DNA of 64,000 nucleotides from Gymnothorax reevesii (GCA_029721435.1 CM056576.1:109782666-109846665), one strand, 5' to 3'; numbered from the stretch's first letter, positions 19,370 to 32,358 are shown. Notes: generated by a model from the sequence alone, not told the origin. Made by a program: numbers and translations.

Positions 19370-20068
19370 GTAGCCAAGGCCAAGCAAAGCAACCATGATG
19401 CGTCATCAGCCCAGAGTGCATAACTGCCTACATGGCCCATCTTTGGAAGATGATGAAAGAACTATCTTGTCTGAAATCACTAAAGGAAAACTTGGTCCCC
19501 TCTCTGTCAACACACACTCTGTAATAAAAAATCTCGGTGTCTTCTTTGATTCCTCTCCCAATTTTGAGAGTCAAATTAGTGCAGTGGTTTAGAGCAGCTT
19601 TTTTCAACTCCGACGTATTTCTAAATTAAAACCTCTGCTCTCCCAAGCAGACCTGGAGACTGTTATCCATGCTTTTATTACATGTCGGTTAGATTATTGT
19701 AATTCTCTATACTTGGGTATCTCACAGTCCTGCCTCTCCCGACTTCAGTTAGTTCAGAACGCTGCAGCTCGGCTCTTAACTGGGTCAAGAAAGAGGGACC
19801 ACATCTCCCCTGTCTTGGCAGCCCTGCATTGGCTACCAGTTAAATTTCATGTTGATTTCAAAGTTTTATTATTTGTTTATAAAGCTCTCCATGGCTTGGC
19901 TCCAGGGTATATATCAGATCTTGTCTTGCCCTACTCCACTGCACGGTCCCTAAGATCATCCAATAAACTGCTCTTGTCGGTTCCTCGGTCAAACCTGAAA
20001 ACCTTGGTTCAACTTCTGTTGTTTTAAATGTGCTTTATAAATAAATTTGACTTGACTTGACTTGACTT
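19370..20068 (+). mobile_element. L2-like LINE 3' fragment
   Basis: Heavily 5'-truncated copy with only the end of the reverse transcriptase protein and the tail. 19395-19592 encodes VIKNLGVFFDSSPNFESQIS (pattern V-R-N-L-G-V). 19713-20027 encodes SRLQLVQNAAARLLTGSRKR and HISPVLAALHWLPVKFHVDF, both hallmarks of fish and mammalian L2/CR1 ends, and YKALHGLAPGYISDL. One stop (near 19590) separates the two parts, and a deletion near 20010 removes the last conserved block. It ends with AATAAATTTGACTTGACTTG, the simple-repeat tail typical of the clade. Confidence 0.92.
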
Positions 20069-23000
20069 ACCAGATAGGGCAGGCCATCCTATCAGCAAAA
20101 CTGGGACATTTTAGGCGTCACTTGTAAAAAGAGTGGGAGTTCCTTTAAAAGCCATTATTCAGGGGTGCTTCAGATACACCCCTGCGTGCCATTTAGTGTA
20201 CTATATAATATCATATTTCAAAAAGAGGAATCATTTTAATCAATGCATTTTATTTTAGTGCCTGACCTGGTTATGAGACAAAAGAATTAATTGGTTTTCA
20301 AGGGTTTTTTTATTAGTAGGTCAAGTTTTCTTGCATGATTGCACTTTTTCTCAAGTGAAATGCAGTTTGTTTCCACATCCCCATAATTTTCTCATTATCT
20401 GCCCATTGTTTCTTTTATGTTAATTCCAGTCTGCTGGATGTCCATTGACCCATGCCGTAATTCAGTCTCCACCATCAGTCCCATTGGCAATGAACCACAA
20501 CGACCATTTACGACACTGCACTTCTTTCACAAGCTTTTAGCTTACTTTCATAGGGTTGTTAGGAGTAGCTTTAACTGCATATTTAACTGTGAGAGACATC
20601 TTTGGAAGAATGCTTAATTATTAGATTGCAATGAAATTTGCTACGCTCATTGAGGCAGCTATGACAATGAAACATTGATTTTGGTGGAAGCGTGACCTTT
20701 CCTCTGGCATCACAATAAGGCCAAACTTTCAAACTGTGTTCAGCATATCTGAAGGAAAAAAAAAAAATCAGCAGTCTGCCCTAAAATTTGCAGAATAAAT
20801 TCATGTTCGCACAAGGAACAAGACATTGATTTTTGGTGACCAAATGTTTGTTTTAGCACCACTGTTAGGCCAGACATATTTTGGGAAAAAAAAAAAAAAA
20901 AAGACTAGATTGCCAATACATCTGATGTGTATTTTGCGAGGTGAAATTATTGTGCCTTTGTTGACATCTGTGCTCCAACGAGTGAGTTCTTTGAAGTAAA
21001 ATTCAGTTGTGAGCTGTAATGAGGCTAGGACAATAAAGTAAGCTTTTTGTTTCTGGATACCAAAAACCATCAGCAAGAGGAAGATTTGCCATTTATACCT
21101 TTTTGTGCAGGTTCCAAAAGAACAATTGCAAAGCTACAGGTTTATTTCCTTTGTTCTTACAAATGAGCGCATTGTTGACTTGCTGTAAAATAACAAATTC
21201 AAGCATAGCTTTTGAAGGCACGCCCAGGGATGCTTGCTCCTTATCCAGTGTGAGTGCAGTTGGGTCTCGTGAAATAACTTTAGTTTTAAACGAGCGAATA
21301 GCTCCTTTTATCTCTTGAGCATGGAATTACAAAATTTGACTCATGCCATTCACTGCCAGCCAACCCACACACTGCATTACAAGATGCCGCATCTTTCCAC
21401 TGATGAACATGGTTGCAAACCAGGAAAAGTTGTGTTTTTCAGATTACAGACCACTCTGACAACTGAAGAGTTCAAGCTGATCTGACCTTGGAGTAGTTCG
21501 AAGTAGTTAATGCGGTTGATAATGCAGTGAGAAACCAAAAAAAACTTGAGGCTGACTTTACCCTGACTCCGAGTGGGATGGAACTAATTTCTCTTTCCAC
21601 CATGAAAACGTAGTGCTAGTAAGCTAAAGATCAAGCCCTGCCTTAAGACAGAAATCCTTAAGATCGGAAAAGTATTACAGAGAGCTTTCCTACTTCTCCT
21701 TGACCAAAGATAAATCATCAATAGAATACCCAGAGATCTTTTGCTTTCATCAGGTTTGTTGGCAACAGCTGTATTTTTAAATTGCTGCGGCACATAAGAC
21801 TTTTATCATCCACCAATGGAATCTCTAAGGTTTTCTCCAGATGAAACAAAAATGCAATACAATGAAAACAGTTTTTCTTTTGAAATGTCTTGCCATAGAC
21901 TCGCTGCCTGCATTTGAGAGGAATGCTTTTACTGACAGAGTCACTATGGCAGCTGTCAGTTAAACTTCCTACACATTAACATTTATTTGTTAGTAAAACA
22001 ATGTATGTTTTGGCTGGTAAAGTACTCTGATAAAGATTGTGTGATGTCGCTATTGGTGCAATATTAAGTTCATCATAACCCTCTTAGACTTAGCAATTAT
22101 CTGTCTGCCCTTCATTATATGGATCAAATTAATAGAGGTGAAACTCTCCATCCTAAGTCCTTCTCAAAGACCTGTCAAAAGGGATTTGTTTTCTTGCTGT
22201 TTGAATTCTCAAGAAGTTACGTATGTAAAATTGGGGCGGGGTGTGAGTTCCAGCGCGCTCATGGGTGGCGCATTGTTTTCCATCTTTCCTGCAGGAAAGC
22301 GACTTTGAATAGCATGTTCAACTACTCGCTCAGCCGCCTGGCGCCTTAGCCAAACAGCCCTGTCGATCTAGAGCTAAGCTTGCATTGCAAGAGCAGGCAA
22401 AAGCCTCCATTTGTTTGGAAACAGAAGTGGTTCTGGAAGCCCTGGTGTCAGATAAGCTTTAACTCAACACTTCAGTGAATGAGCACAATCACAACACACA
22501 GTTCATTGTGACCGACAGCTAAAATGTTGGGTTTTTTTTTTTTTTTTTTGGGTCTTTTTCCATAGGGGTGTTGATTGTTCAGATGTCAATATGACTTTCT
22601 TTCTCCGCAATGGAAAAGACAGTGGGAAAAAATGTCCCACATAGAGAGAGAGATAGATTTTGAACATTAAAATAAACATTTGACTGGGCCCAGTGGAATG
22701 AATCCCATTTTTCTTTATGGGTATGTAAGTATATTTTCTACTGTTTCAGACAATAAACATTCTGTTTCATTTCTCTTTGCAATATGCAGGACTGAGCCCA
22801 AAAAATATTGAGCAATTATTTTCATTCAATCTCTGTTTAACCAGGAAGGTTGACTCTATTCTCTTTTGAAGTGACGATCAGTTGAATCAAACTATTCATA
22901 TTTTAATTCCAGAAGTGACGAAACAGGTAAGATTAAGTAACCATTCATGTGCAACACATCAGGCACACTACAAAACTGTGAAGAAGTAATATGAAGGGCA

Positions 23001-23239
23001 AATTTTTGCAGCACATTACCGTATAATGGAACAGATACATATTGAATTAGGAGCTGTATGCATGCCTATGCGATTTTAAGTGTATGCAACTTTATTTTTG
23101 AATAGACTGGTCAATGAAATGGTTTAGCATACAAACAGCTCACATCTTCAGTTTATGAACTCTTAGTTAAGGAAACCCTAGAATATAGCATGTTAGAGTA
23201 TCAAAACTGGTGAGACCTTGCAATTCTCAAGTGGAAGGG
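20069..23239. other. Unannotated stretch
   Basis: No protein similarity or repeat ends that I can name. Homopolymer runs occur near 20758 (A), 20885 (A), 21540 and 22533-22550 (T). 22225-22345 is locally GC-richer. Short open frames are at chance level. Confidence 0.35.
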
Positions 23240-23256
23240 TGTGAACGCACAAAACC

Positions 23257-23541
23257 TGACTCAGACAAAACCCCACAATTCAAAACTCAACTGGACAGAA
23301 CCTCCCTCATGAAACAGACCATTCGGACAAAGCTCTACTTCTCTTACATACATATAAAAACAACTAAGAAAGTACAATCAGAGAAATTTTAACCTGGATT
23401 CAAAGAAAAAAAAAAGATTTTTTTTTCCTGAAAAATCAGAATGAGTTTTTTTTCCAGAATTCTGATTTGTGAGTGGGGTTCTGTCTCAGTGGAGTATTGT
23501 CTTGTGGGGTTTGTCCATTGGGGTTTTGTCTGAGTCGGGTT
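23257..23541. repeat. Short inverted repeat, MITE-like
   Basis: The left arm AAAACCTGACTCAGACAAAA (from 23258) and the reverse complement of the right arm AAAACCCGACTCAGACAAAA (from 23540 backwards) differ at one base and both continue CCCC. A weaker match extends inward (TGGACAGAACC against GAGACAGAACC). The spacer between arms is AT-rich with A and T runs. No target duplication identified, so mobility is only inferred. Confidence 0.6.
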
Positions 23542-24325
23542 TTATCCTGGATTTATGGAAGGGAGTGCATATTAGTGACCTGATAGAGAAATACCTTCAG
23601 TTTTTAGTTGGGAGCTTGAAACACCATGGAGTTTGTAGAGCAATACCATTCTCACTGACCTATAAGTCAGGAGAAAGGCATCAAAGGCTCTTAAACTGAG
23701 GCTTGGGCAAAGTTGTGCTCTGATTTAAAATAAATTCTAAAAGCAACAGGGAGCTAGTAGTGTGATGCAAGATTTTGGGGTAATTTTGAGATATGTGCTG
23801 GACAAAACTGCAGTCAAAGTCATTTACGGACAAAAATAAAAGCCGTACATAAACCCTTAGATTGCAAACTTTGGAGTTCAATTTCATCGGCCCACTGTAT
23901 CAGCAAAATTGCATACCATACACTATTGGATGAACACTGTAACGAAGTAAAAAAAAAGAAGTGACATAACACAATGGTGTCTTATACCAGACTGTCTACA
24001 TAATGCAGATACTATCAAGCTGCATTAGACTTTAAGGTAGTGGCCTCCGACCCTCATCTTGGAAAGCTGACATCCTGAATGGCGATTTTCTCGCCAACCA
24101 AAGTTAGTGATTTTTTTTATTTGCTAATTAGCTTAATCAGGAGTGCTAAATTAGGGTTGCAGTAAAAACCAACTGGATGGAAGCTCTCCAGAGTTGGAGA
24201 CCTACACTTTTAAAGTTTGCTAAATTTTTAGAAAAATTTTGCCCCTCCAAAATGCCTGGCTTCTTTGGTCACATCCATTACACAGCGTATTTGTAATTTT
24301 TTTCTGAAATAACAGTATTTTGCCA
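23542..24325. other. Unannotated stretch
   Basis: No gene or repeat family recognised. Confidence 0.35.
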
Positions 24326-24803
24326 GCAGCCATACCACTATTCGATCAGCTTCAGCTGCGTGGCTGTAGCTAAGCAGGTGTGGGCTTGGCCAGTACTTGG
24401 ATGAGAGACCACTGAGGAAAACCAGGTTGCTGCTGGAAGAGGTGTTGGTGGGCCAGTAGGTGGCGATCTTCCCTCTGGCGGGATAATCCCCAATGCCCCA
24501 ATGCAGTGACGGGGACACTGTACTGAAGGAGACGCCGTCTTTCGGATGAGACGTTAAACCGAGGTCCTGACTCACAGTGGTCATTAAAGATCCATGACAC
24601 TCTGCGATAAGAGTAGGGGGTTCCCCGGTGTCATGGCTAAAGTCCCAACCTGGCTCATTCAATCTGCCACCTAATCATCCCCTGATCTAATTGGCTGTGC
24701 AATTCCTCTGTCCCTCCCCACCTCTTCCCCCTGGGCTCCCTTGAAAAAGAGATTTCAATCTCAATGGGACTTCCCTGGTTAAATAAGGGTAAAATAAAAT
24801 AAA
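24326..24803 (+). mobile_element. 5S-rRNA-derived SINE (SINE3-like)
   Basis: The head is a diverged 5S rRNA: GCAGCCATACCACTATTC (24326 on), AGCTAAGCAGGTGTGGGCTT (box A region) and AGTACTTGGATGAGAGACC (box C, 24393-24411). These are the internal RNA polymerase III promoter elements of 5S genes. The body continues with the conserved GACGCCGTCTTTCGGATGAG and ACGTTAAACCGAGGTCCTGA blocks known from fish SINEs. The tail (AATGGGACTTCCCTGGTTAA, then AAATAAGGG-type repeats) resembles an L2/CR1-type LINE 3' end, so that LINE probably supplied the reverse transcriptase. Non-coding; the minus-strand open frames here are shadows. Confidence 0.92.
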
Positions 24804-27549
24804 AACTAAAAAAAATTTTTGCAATTATTTCCTTTGCCTTTCCACTCATCTGAGGGGGTGCGATGAGAATATGCAGTAATAGCTTTTATCATATCAGAAG
24901 AGTCATTTCTGAGCTATTTCTTCTCCCATTTTGTTTCCAGATGTCACATCTATAATGCTTGCATTGCCCAAATGAAACTGCACGACTAACTCAACATGAT
25001 TACAATACGTGATATACAGCAAATTTACTGAAATGTAGTTGTAAATTACTGAAGTGTTTCCCAATTTTGCATTGTAGTTTCTGGGGATTAATGTTTACAT
25101 CAATTGGCAGTATGTATATAAACCACTCCAAACAATAAGAAACTCTTAAAAGCAAATAAAACACTTGGTGCAGTGGATACCAAATAAAGATACACTGCCC
25201 CTAACATTCATATACAGAATATGTTTGGGCAATTCCTGAAAATTTTTTTAACACCTACATCAACTTGAGAAGATTAGATATGTACGTTTTTGGCTGTGAG
25301 ACAGGGTTGCTGGAATTGTGGTAGATTGCCATGTCACCCGGATACCACAACCCTTATGTGCTCGGAGGTTAAAAATACAGTGGCAGTTTAGAATTCTTGA
25401 ATGAGTTTGCATAATATATATGATAAATATCGTTTTTAACATTGCTGATTGTTGTACTTGTCCCACTATTGGCCTGTACTTTCTGGCATGAATGGCCTCA
25501 ATGATAGTTACCAGTATGACAACAACGACAAATCTTAAGTTGGTATTATAATTGCAGAGCTTACCCATTCTGAGTACTGATGCTGTTGTTTCACCAGCCT
25601 AGCTAGAGTTGACAGGCGCTTGGGTTTCAGGGCCTGTTGGTGAGCTTTAAAAATCCTCTAATATTTACCAGGCGATTCAATTCCATATTTGCATAAACAT
25701 GCTCCTTGAAAAAACTGGGTAAAAGTATGCAGAACATAACCAGTGATTCTAGGTAGGTAGGTCCTAACTTTCCCTTTTGTTGGAGCAACCAACAGCCGCA
25801 TACAGCGGCATTATGGCAGATTTTTTCGCTCACGTTCAAATAATGATGGGTGATATTGAACCTTGATCTTTCAGTGTAAAATTAAGCTGCAGCATGAGTG
25901 ATAATCAAGACTAATTTGTCTACACTTTATATAGATTACAGGATATTGCCACAAGAAGTAGTTATTGATTGGCTAAAATATATGGAATGGCAGCCTCTAC
26001 AAACTTGTGCTAATGAGTTGTATTTCAGAGGTTCGACGTTTGATTTCACGGTGCATAAAAATCGCAAACATTTGCCAAAAAATATTTCTGGAACAAAAAG
26101 AACATGTACTTTTATTGGGTAAGAGCGGAAACAAATGTTTCCTTTGCCTTTAAAGAACATAAATTAAAAGTTGCATGAGAAATTAATGCAGTTTTCTTTT
26201 TTGATTGACATCTCATGTTAATCTGCTTTCTTTCTCAGCTTCTAAACCCTCAGACTTCCTATCATCAGAAATTAATGCATCTCCCAAATGTCCAAAGAGC
26301 TTGTTGAGTTTAAAAGAAAAATGCAGAACACAGTAAGAATTGAAAACACCCCCATGCCATCACGTGTAATAATACTTTTCTAAAAGTAGGCTTTGTAAAC
26401 TAACTGGGTGATGCAACCTACTGCAAGATTTTCAGCCGCAGCAGTACCTTCAGATAAGCAACGAAATTGCTGGGAAGAGGCTACGGCTCATCTCCTTAAA
26501 AGTCCCACATTATTATGTTTTTTGGGGAGCCAATATAATGTTAGATGTCTAAAGGTGTATAAACTTTATTTGTTAAAAACTCCATAGAAACCATAATATG
26601 CAGGCCATTTTCCACTTGTTGTTCCCTCCCCCCAGATTACTGGCTGATTTGAGTGGATATCACCTCCGTGATACAACCACTGCTCTGATTGGCCGGGAAA
26701 CAAAGCTCCTGCACCCGACACTGCATGTCAACGGATAGCCTTTAATACATCAGAATCAGGCTAAACTAGCCATAGTCACGAACTATGAACTGATGTAGCA
26801 GTAAACTATACAATGGGAAGTATGGAAAGGTAATGTGCTGGAGAACCACCTATGAAGATGGCAATTACATACACAACCAAGCAGAATATGCAGTCGCTAT
26901 AGAAGTTTAACTGCACTTAGAATTCAGTTTAGATATTGAGAGAAATTGGAAGTACAGAATAAAATTCCAGGTTTTCAGTTTCTTTTGAGTCACTTGGAAT
27001 GGAGCCATCCTTCAGTAATTACCTTTTTAGGGGATTTGGTGTTCTACTGTCGCTCGATGAAAAAAGCCGTCTGATGGAAAACGATGAGAGCACACTCGCC
27101 TAAACTTCTGCTGGGATTTAGCTGTTGACAAACAAGACAGAATAAAATGCTATTGCTATGGGAAGGTGGGTTGGGGGGTTGAGCAAGGCTGAGGGAGGAA
27201 GCAAGGCATACAGATAAAGGTGGTAGGACTGAGCTATGCTTGGAAGGTCCACATGTGACATAGAAAGCAGCAGAAAACAGTTTCACTTGCTGAAATGGAG
27301 AAGGGTGCTGGAGGGAGGTGTAACGACTGAACTGGGGGGACATCAAAGTCATCCTCCTTTGGGCTGTAAGATACAAAGGAGACCAATTCACTGTTGGACT
27401 GAGCTGGGAAAAAGAACCTTACAGGATATAAGTCCTTTAATTCTTGATTTTTCAGGGTGGCTTCCACAGAAAGTCATTCCTTAAGTAACTTTTTTTTGTG
27501 GGAAGAGGCTAGGGGGTTCAGGATTGATTCCTCAACAGAATATTGCAAG
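24804..27549. other. Unannotated stretch
   Basis: About 2.7 kb without a recognised gene or repeat. Open frames are short and show no known motif. It could hold old, saturated repeats or unique intergenic sequence. Confidence 0.35.
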
Positions 27550-28977
27550 TATGTGACCCTGGATCACATAACCATTTGTAAGTCGCACGAGCCCATTTTG
27601 CGCGACAGCTGTCTAATACATTTTACATTAAAATTATCGATTTTTTGATTTGTGCATTAGAAAAAATTATTTAAGACACCATTCCACGCGAGTATTTCGC
27701 ACAAATCCTACCATAGATGCCTCTAAACTTGATTTAGAAGTGGGTGGTGAAAATCTTTGTGTAATTAGCCCAAAAACAATGAAAAATGCGGCGCCAGTTG
27801 GGGATTCCCCAACATTGTTGGGATCAAAAGCGAGAATTCCCTCTATTTGATTATTTATGAGATGACTACATAGGTTCAAATGTGACTCAATAGGAGACGC
27901 CAGGACAAACCGCACTTGGTGTAAACAAAGACACCAAGAAATTGCAATTCCCTAGAAACACAGTTTTTTGGTTTTTTTGTCAACCGGGAATTTTACTCTA
28001 CTACATTGAAAAGATGAAAAGTATACTTTTACTTTGCTACTCTAACACCACTTCGTTATTCTCTAAAAATTAAAATATGAACGAATAAAATATAAAAAAT
28101 AATTCATCATTTAAGGATTATCTGGATGAGCCATGTTCGAGAAGAACAGCGGTGTTCGGCAGGCTATATGAAGCACTTTGTGCAGATGTGTCAACGGACA
28201 TGGAGCTGCAAATTTGTGCACGCAGTTACAATATTCTACCACTAGATGACACCCCCAGATCAAGCCTGATGTGCAAACTGCTCAATATCCTCGCCCATAG
28301 TATCTATTCAGCAGTTCATAAAATTCTCTCTTGCAACAGAAGAAAATCGTTGTCCTCTATAGCAACCACTTCAGCTACAGACAGCCAATGATATCCCAAT
28401 TAGTGGTTAATAAAATCAAGTCCCCTGAAGCAAAAATTTGACATGGTATTGATACTATGTAATTCTGCTATCAATTATACTCGGTTATAGTGTTTTTTTA
28501 AATTGTCAGTAAACTCAAAGAAGAAATAGTAGTATATAAAGGAGAGACGGCCTGTTTATTTTTTGAATACTGCATCTTTCATTCGCCTGAAAATTGATTA
28601 AAGAACACAAGGAGAGAAAAATGCGTGGTTTCTTTGCTTCTTTCTTGCGTAGGCTACCATGAAAAATACTTTGTACTTGCACTTTTTAAAGGCGATAGTA
28701 TGCTTAATAAATGGTGCAAGTTTCATTTAATTCTCTTTATTACAAATATGTGTCGCTAAGGAGTGAATATGGCTATTTTTAAACTCAATTTTCTTTGTTC
28801 TCTGGAAATTTCGATTGCCCGAGTTTCCCATGTTTAAAATGCCATATCTCGGTCAATTTTCGCCCGATCTTGACAAACTATAATTGTCGGAAAGCATTTT
28901 TAGTACTCTTTCAGGATATGCATGAATCTCCATATGAAAAAATTCATATGACTAGTTTTGTGGTCCGGGGTCACATA
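27550..28977. mobile_element. TIR DNA transposon, TA-flanked, superfamily unresolved
   Basis: The left end (27552) TGTGACCCTGGATCACATAA and the reverse complement of the right end (28975) TGTGACCCCGGACCACAAAA match at 17 of 20 positions. Both are directly flanked by TA (27550-27551 and 28976-28977). Elements with TGTGACCCTGGACCACAAAA ends are widespread in cyprinid and other fish. The interior is about 1.4 kb, AT-rich, with one 79-codon frame (28152-28391) lacking any known transposase motif, so this is non-autonomous. The right inner part (ATATCTCGGTCAATTTTCG..., GGAAAGCATTTTTAGTACTC) also matches my memory of that family. Confidence 0.8.
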
Positions 28978-29285
28978 TATTTAATCCAGTAATTCACAAA
29001 AACGCGTGTTACGCATGTCAGTACTAGAAAATTTGGATTGCAAGATATAAATTTCATCACTTATGCACTCATCTGATGCAGTGCTCAGACCTGATCAAAA
29101 TATGACTTTTTTGCTCAATAACAATATTAGCGATGCAACAGCTGTTACCTATTTCACCAATTTGAACTGATTTTGCCCCTCCCTCCAAATGGAATAAATA
29201 TTTCAATGTGTTGAAAGTGTTTTTTTGTTTTGTTGTTGTAATGTGTTTAGCAAGTGAGTGCTCAGCTTGGGTTTCTCCTATTTCA

Positions 29286-29287
<2 letters not shown>
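28978..29287. other. Unannotated spacer
   Basis: Nothing recognised. Confidence 0.35.

Positions 29288-29316
<29 letters not shown>
29288..29316. repeat. (TG)n microsatellite
   Basis: Uninterrupted TG dinucleotide run, about 14 units. Confidence 0.95.
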
Positions 29317-29318
<2 letters not shown>

Positions 29319-30996
29319 CAGCAGCTGGGATACTGTAGAGTACTTTGCATTTACTGTCTGAATATTTGCCCATTCTAGGTCCACAGCATGGCCCATACTT
29401 GCAAGCATTAAACCTGATCTTAGCTTGCCAGCGGCACAGAGCTTGCATTCTTTTTTATGCAAATTACATGCCCCGAGGCCTACTTCTGAAATTGTACCTA
29501 TACATTTTATGCATCATTAGAAAGCGTAGAATTTTTGCACTAATTAAGACAAATATCAAAAGGCTTTGTGGAAGGGGAAGCTTTGAAATATGAGAGTAAA
29601 AAAGCAGCCACTCACTAGGAATGAGTCTTGGCTGAAGTTAGAAACCCATTGTGGCTCCAAAACTGGACGCAAAAAGACATTCTCTCACGTTGAAGCACAG
29701 GGTGTTCTCATTAACAGCCCAAATATTCCTTATTGAAGTCAGTATGTCTGAATTTGGGTGAATATATTGGCTTCCTTACTTCACCACCATTCATTGTATT
29801 CAAAAAAATTCAATAAAATGCATTGGGACAGAACAATGTTTTCTCAATAATGCTTGGCATACCTGAAATTGGGAGGTTCTCATGAAAATGTAAAGATTTT
29901 TGAGAGATGAAAACTAGAGACATAGGCAATTGTTTTAAACCGGTGCTTCAGCGCACTTATTCCTTTTGCTTTGTATGGAGATAAAGTGAAAGTAGAAACA
30001 GAAAATTTGTAATCAGCCAAGTGCAGAAGTTGGTCATTTCCAGCATGGACGTTACTGTACTGAAACTATCAGGTGTTGCCACAAATCTCCCACAGTGAAA
30101 CGCTAAGCTGATTCTGACAAGAGCCGACGCATCATTATTCTCTGTGATATGAAAACATGAGCCTGCAGTGTTTACCAGAGAATATGTTTTTCTGCAGGTA
30201 TTTCTGTCAGCACTGCATCCCAGTTCCAGTATTGCAATGAGGCCAGTAACCCACAAACCCCTCCCCCCTCACAGTGATATGTATGCACCATCGCACTACT
30301 GCAAATGCCAACCTCCTCAGCAATTTTTGCTGATGAGGTACTGTCGTCCCCTTCGCTGTCTGTATGTCCGCCTGTCTGTCTGTCTTCCCATCGATTGTTA
30401 CCACTCTAGCTGGTGAACTGTTGTCGGGACAACCCTAAAATTTCACCAGGTTGTGCAAACTGGGTTTCTCCAGAAGCCTATGTTTTCATGTTCATACCTG
30501 TGATTTTGACCTAAATTTGTAAGGCACGTTAAGGGGGTATAGTATAGTGCAGAGTGCGATCTAGTTGTCTTTAACCATCATATAATGACACTCCATAACC
30601 TTTTCTTTATGATTCATGATTGACATACCATTAGTAGTCAGCAAAATGGTACTTCCAAAGAAAAGACAGAGGTGACAGGTGTTGTACGTGTCAGATTAAT
30701 GTGCATGCAAGTCACAAATTGAGTCTCTATTATTGTCTCGGCATCTTTCATATACTCAAAAAGATAAATCTCATAAATCCTACTGGCTGCCTCATCAGAA
30801 TATATCAATGCATTCAATCACTTTCATTCACACCCATGCTGTGGAAAAGCGCCAGTCTTAGAAACAACACTTTTTGATTCGATTTGATTACAATCGAGGA
30901 CCTGTGTGCAAGAACTAAAGTCACTAAATAACAATTTTGTGATTTTGGGGGTAACAGGTTTTCAAAACATGTTGCACATATAATTATTAATTATAA
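29317..30996. other. Unannotated stretch
   Basis: No gene or named repeat. The 30150-30430 region has short open frames on both strands but no motif. Confidence 0.35.
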
Positions 30997-31376
30997 TTAT
31001 ATATAATTATTGGCACCCCTGGTTAAGATGTGTTAAAAGCTTTAAAATAAATTCAATTTTTATTGCAGAAGCACACTCTCACACTAAAAATTGTAGAAAA
31101 ATGTTACCTTCAACTCAAGTGAATTTTAAGGGAAAAAAAAAAATCCCTGACTAAGAAATAATTATTTTTCATAAAATCACCCATTACACAAGTATTGGCA
31201 CCCCTAACCATTCCAAGGAATTAAATGTACTTGAAGTATTTATGTTATTTCTACAGTAGTTTACAAAGTTGATCAGAGTATCTAGGAACATTTAATTAGT
31301 AAATCATCACTTCCTGTTTCCCTGGGGTATAAATATGACGTGACACAGAGGCCATTTCTCTTATCCACTCTTCAAC

Positions 31377-31795
31377 ATGGGAAAGACAAAGGAACACACC
31401 ATTCAAGTAAGGCAGATGTGTGTCGACCTTCACAAGTCAGGCAATGGCTACAAGAAAATAGCCACTCGCCTGCACCTGCCCATATCTACGGTCAGAGGAA
31501 TCATTAAGAAGTTTAAAACAACTGGAACAGTGGTAAACAAGCCTGAACGAGGATGCAAGGTTATTTCGCCTCCACACACAGTGAGGAGGATGGTAAGAGA
31601 AATAAAAAGTTCTCCAAAGCTCACTTAAAGAATTGCAACAAAAAGGTAGCATCTTGGGGTCACAAAGTCTCCAAGACAACCATCAGGCGCTATCTACATG
31701 CCAACAAGCTGTTTGGGAGGCATGCACGAAAAAAACCTTTTCTCACTCACAATCATAAATGCAAACGTCTGGAGTTCGCTAAGCGGTAGTGGACT
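31377..31795 (+). pseudogene. Tc1-like transposase, DNA-binding half
   Basis: Starts at ATGGGAAAGACAAAGG (MGKTKE...), the usual start for this family. First HTH: DLHKSGNGYKKIATRLHLPI. Linker: TVVNKPERGCKV (pattern G-R-G-x-K). Then PPHTVRRMVREIKSSPKLT, after which a stop ends the frame at 31628. The second HTH continues in the +2 frame (SWGHKVSKTTIRRYLHANKL, then FGRHARKKPFL), so one stop and a frameshift separate the two. The upstream region holds the promoter-like GGTATAAATA. Confidence 0.92.
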
Positions 31796-31810
31796 TACTA
31801 CGGGGACCGT

Positions 31811-32358
31811 GTGCTTTGGTCAGAAGAGACCAAGATAGAGCTTTTTGGCAACAAACACTCTAAATGGGTCTGGCGGAACACAAAAGATGTGTATGCAGAA
31901 AAGCACCTCATGCCCACTGTGAAGTATGGGGGAGGATTGGTGATGCTGTGGGCCTGTTTCTCTTCCAGAGGCCCTGAAAACTTTGTTAGGGTGCACGGCA
32001 TCATGAATGCTTTGAAATACCAGGACATTTTAAATCAAAATCCGGTGGCCTCTGCCCGAAAGCTGAAGATGGGTCGTCATTGGGTCTTTCAGCAAGATAA
32101 TGACCCTAAACATGTGGCCAAATCTACACAGAAATGGTTCACCAGACACAGAATCAAGCTCCTCCCATTGAAAACCTGTGGAGTGAGCTGAAGAGGAGAG
32201 TGCAGAGGAGAGGACCCAGGTCGCTGGATGATTTAGAGAGATTGTGCAAAGAGGAATGGTCGAAGATCCCTCTTTCTGGATTCTCCCATCTTGTGAAACA
32301 TTGTAGGAGAAGATTAAATGCAGTTTTGTTGGCAAAAAGGGGTTGTACAAAGTATTAA
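31811..32358 (+). pseudogene. Tc1-like transposase, catalytic half, with catalytic changes
   Basis: Catalytic DDE domain. LWSEETKIELFGNKHSKWVW: the first catalytic position reads Glu (GAA) where functional copies have Asp in W-S-D-E-T. YGGGLVMLWACFSSRGPENF follows, then VFQQDNDPKHVAKS with the second Asp intact. Right after RHRIKLLP, about 29 bp corresponding to Q-W-P-S-Q-S-P-D-L-N-P are deleted. The frame shifts and the third motif continues as PIENLWSELKRRVQRRGPRS in the frame of 32134-32358, which ends RRLNAVLLAKRGCTKY. The protein is therefore inactive twice over. Together with the DNA-binding half it accounts for a typical 340-residue protein. Confidence 0.93.

Noticed and set aside
24228..24662. 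144-codon minus-strand open frame
   Set aside because: It overlaps the 5S-derived SINE in antisense; openness is a by-product of the SINE sequence.
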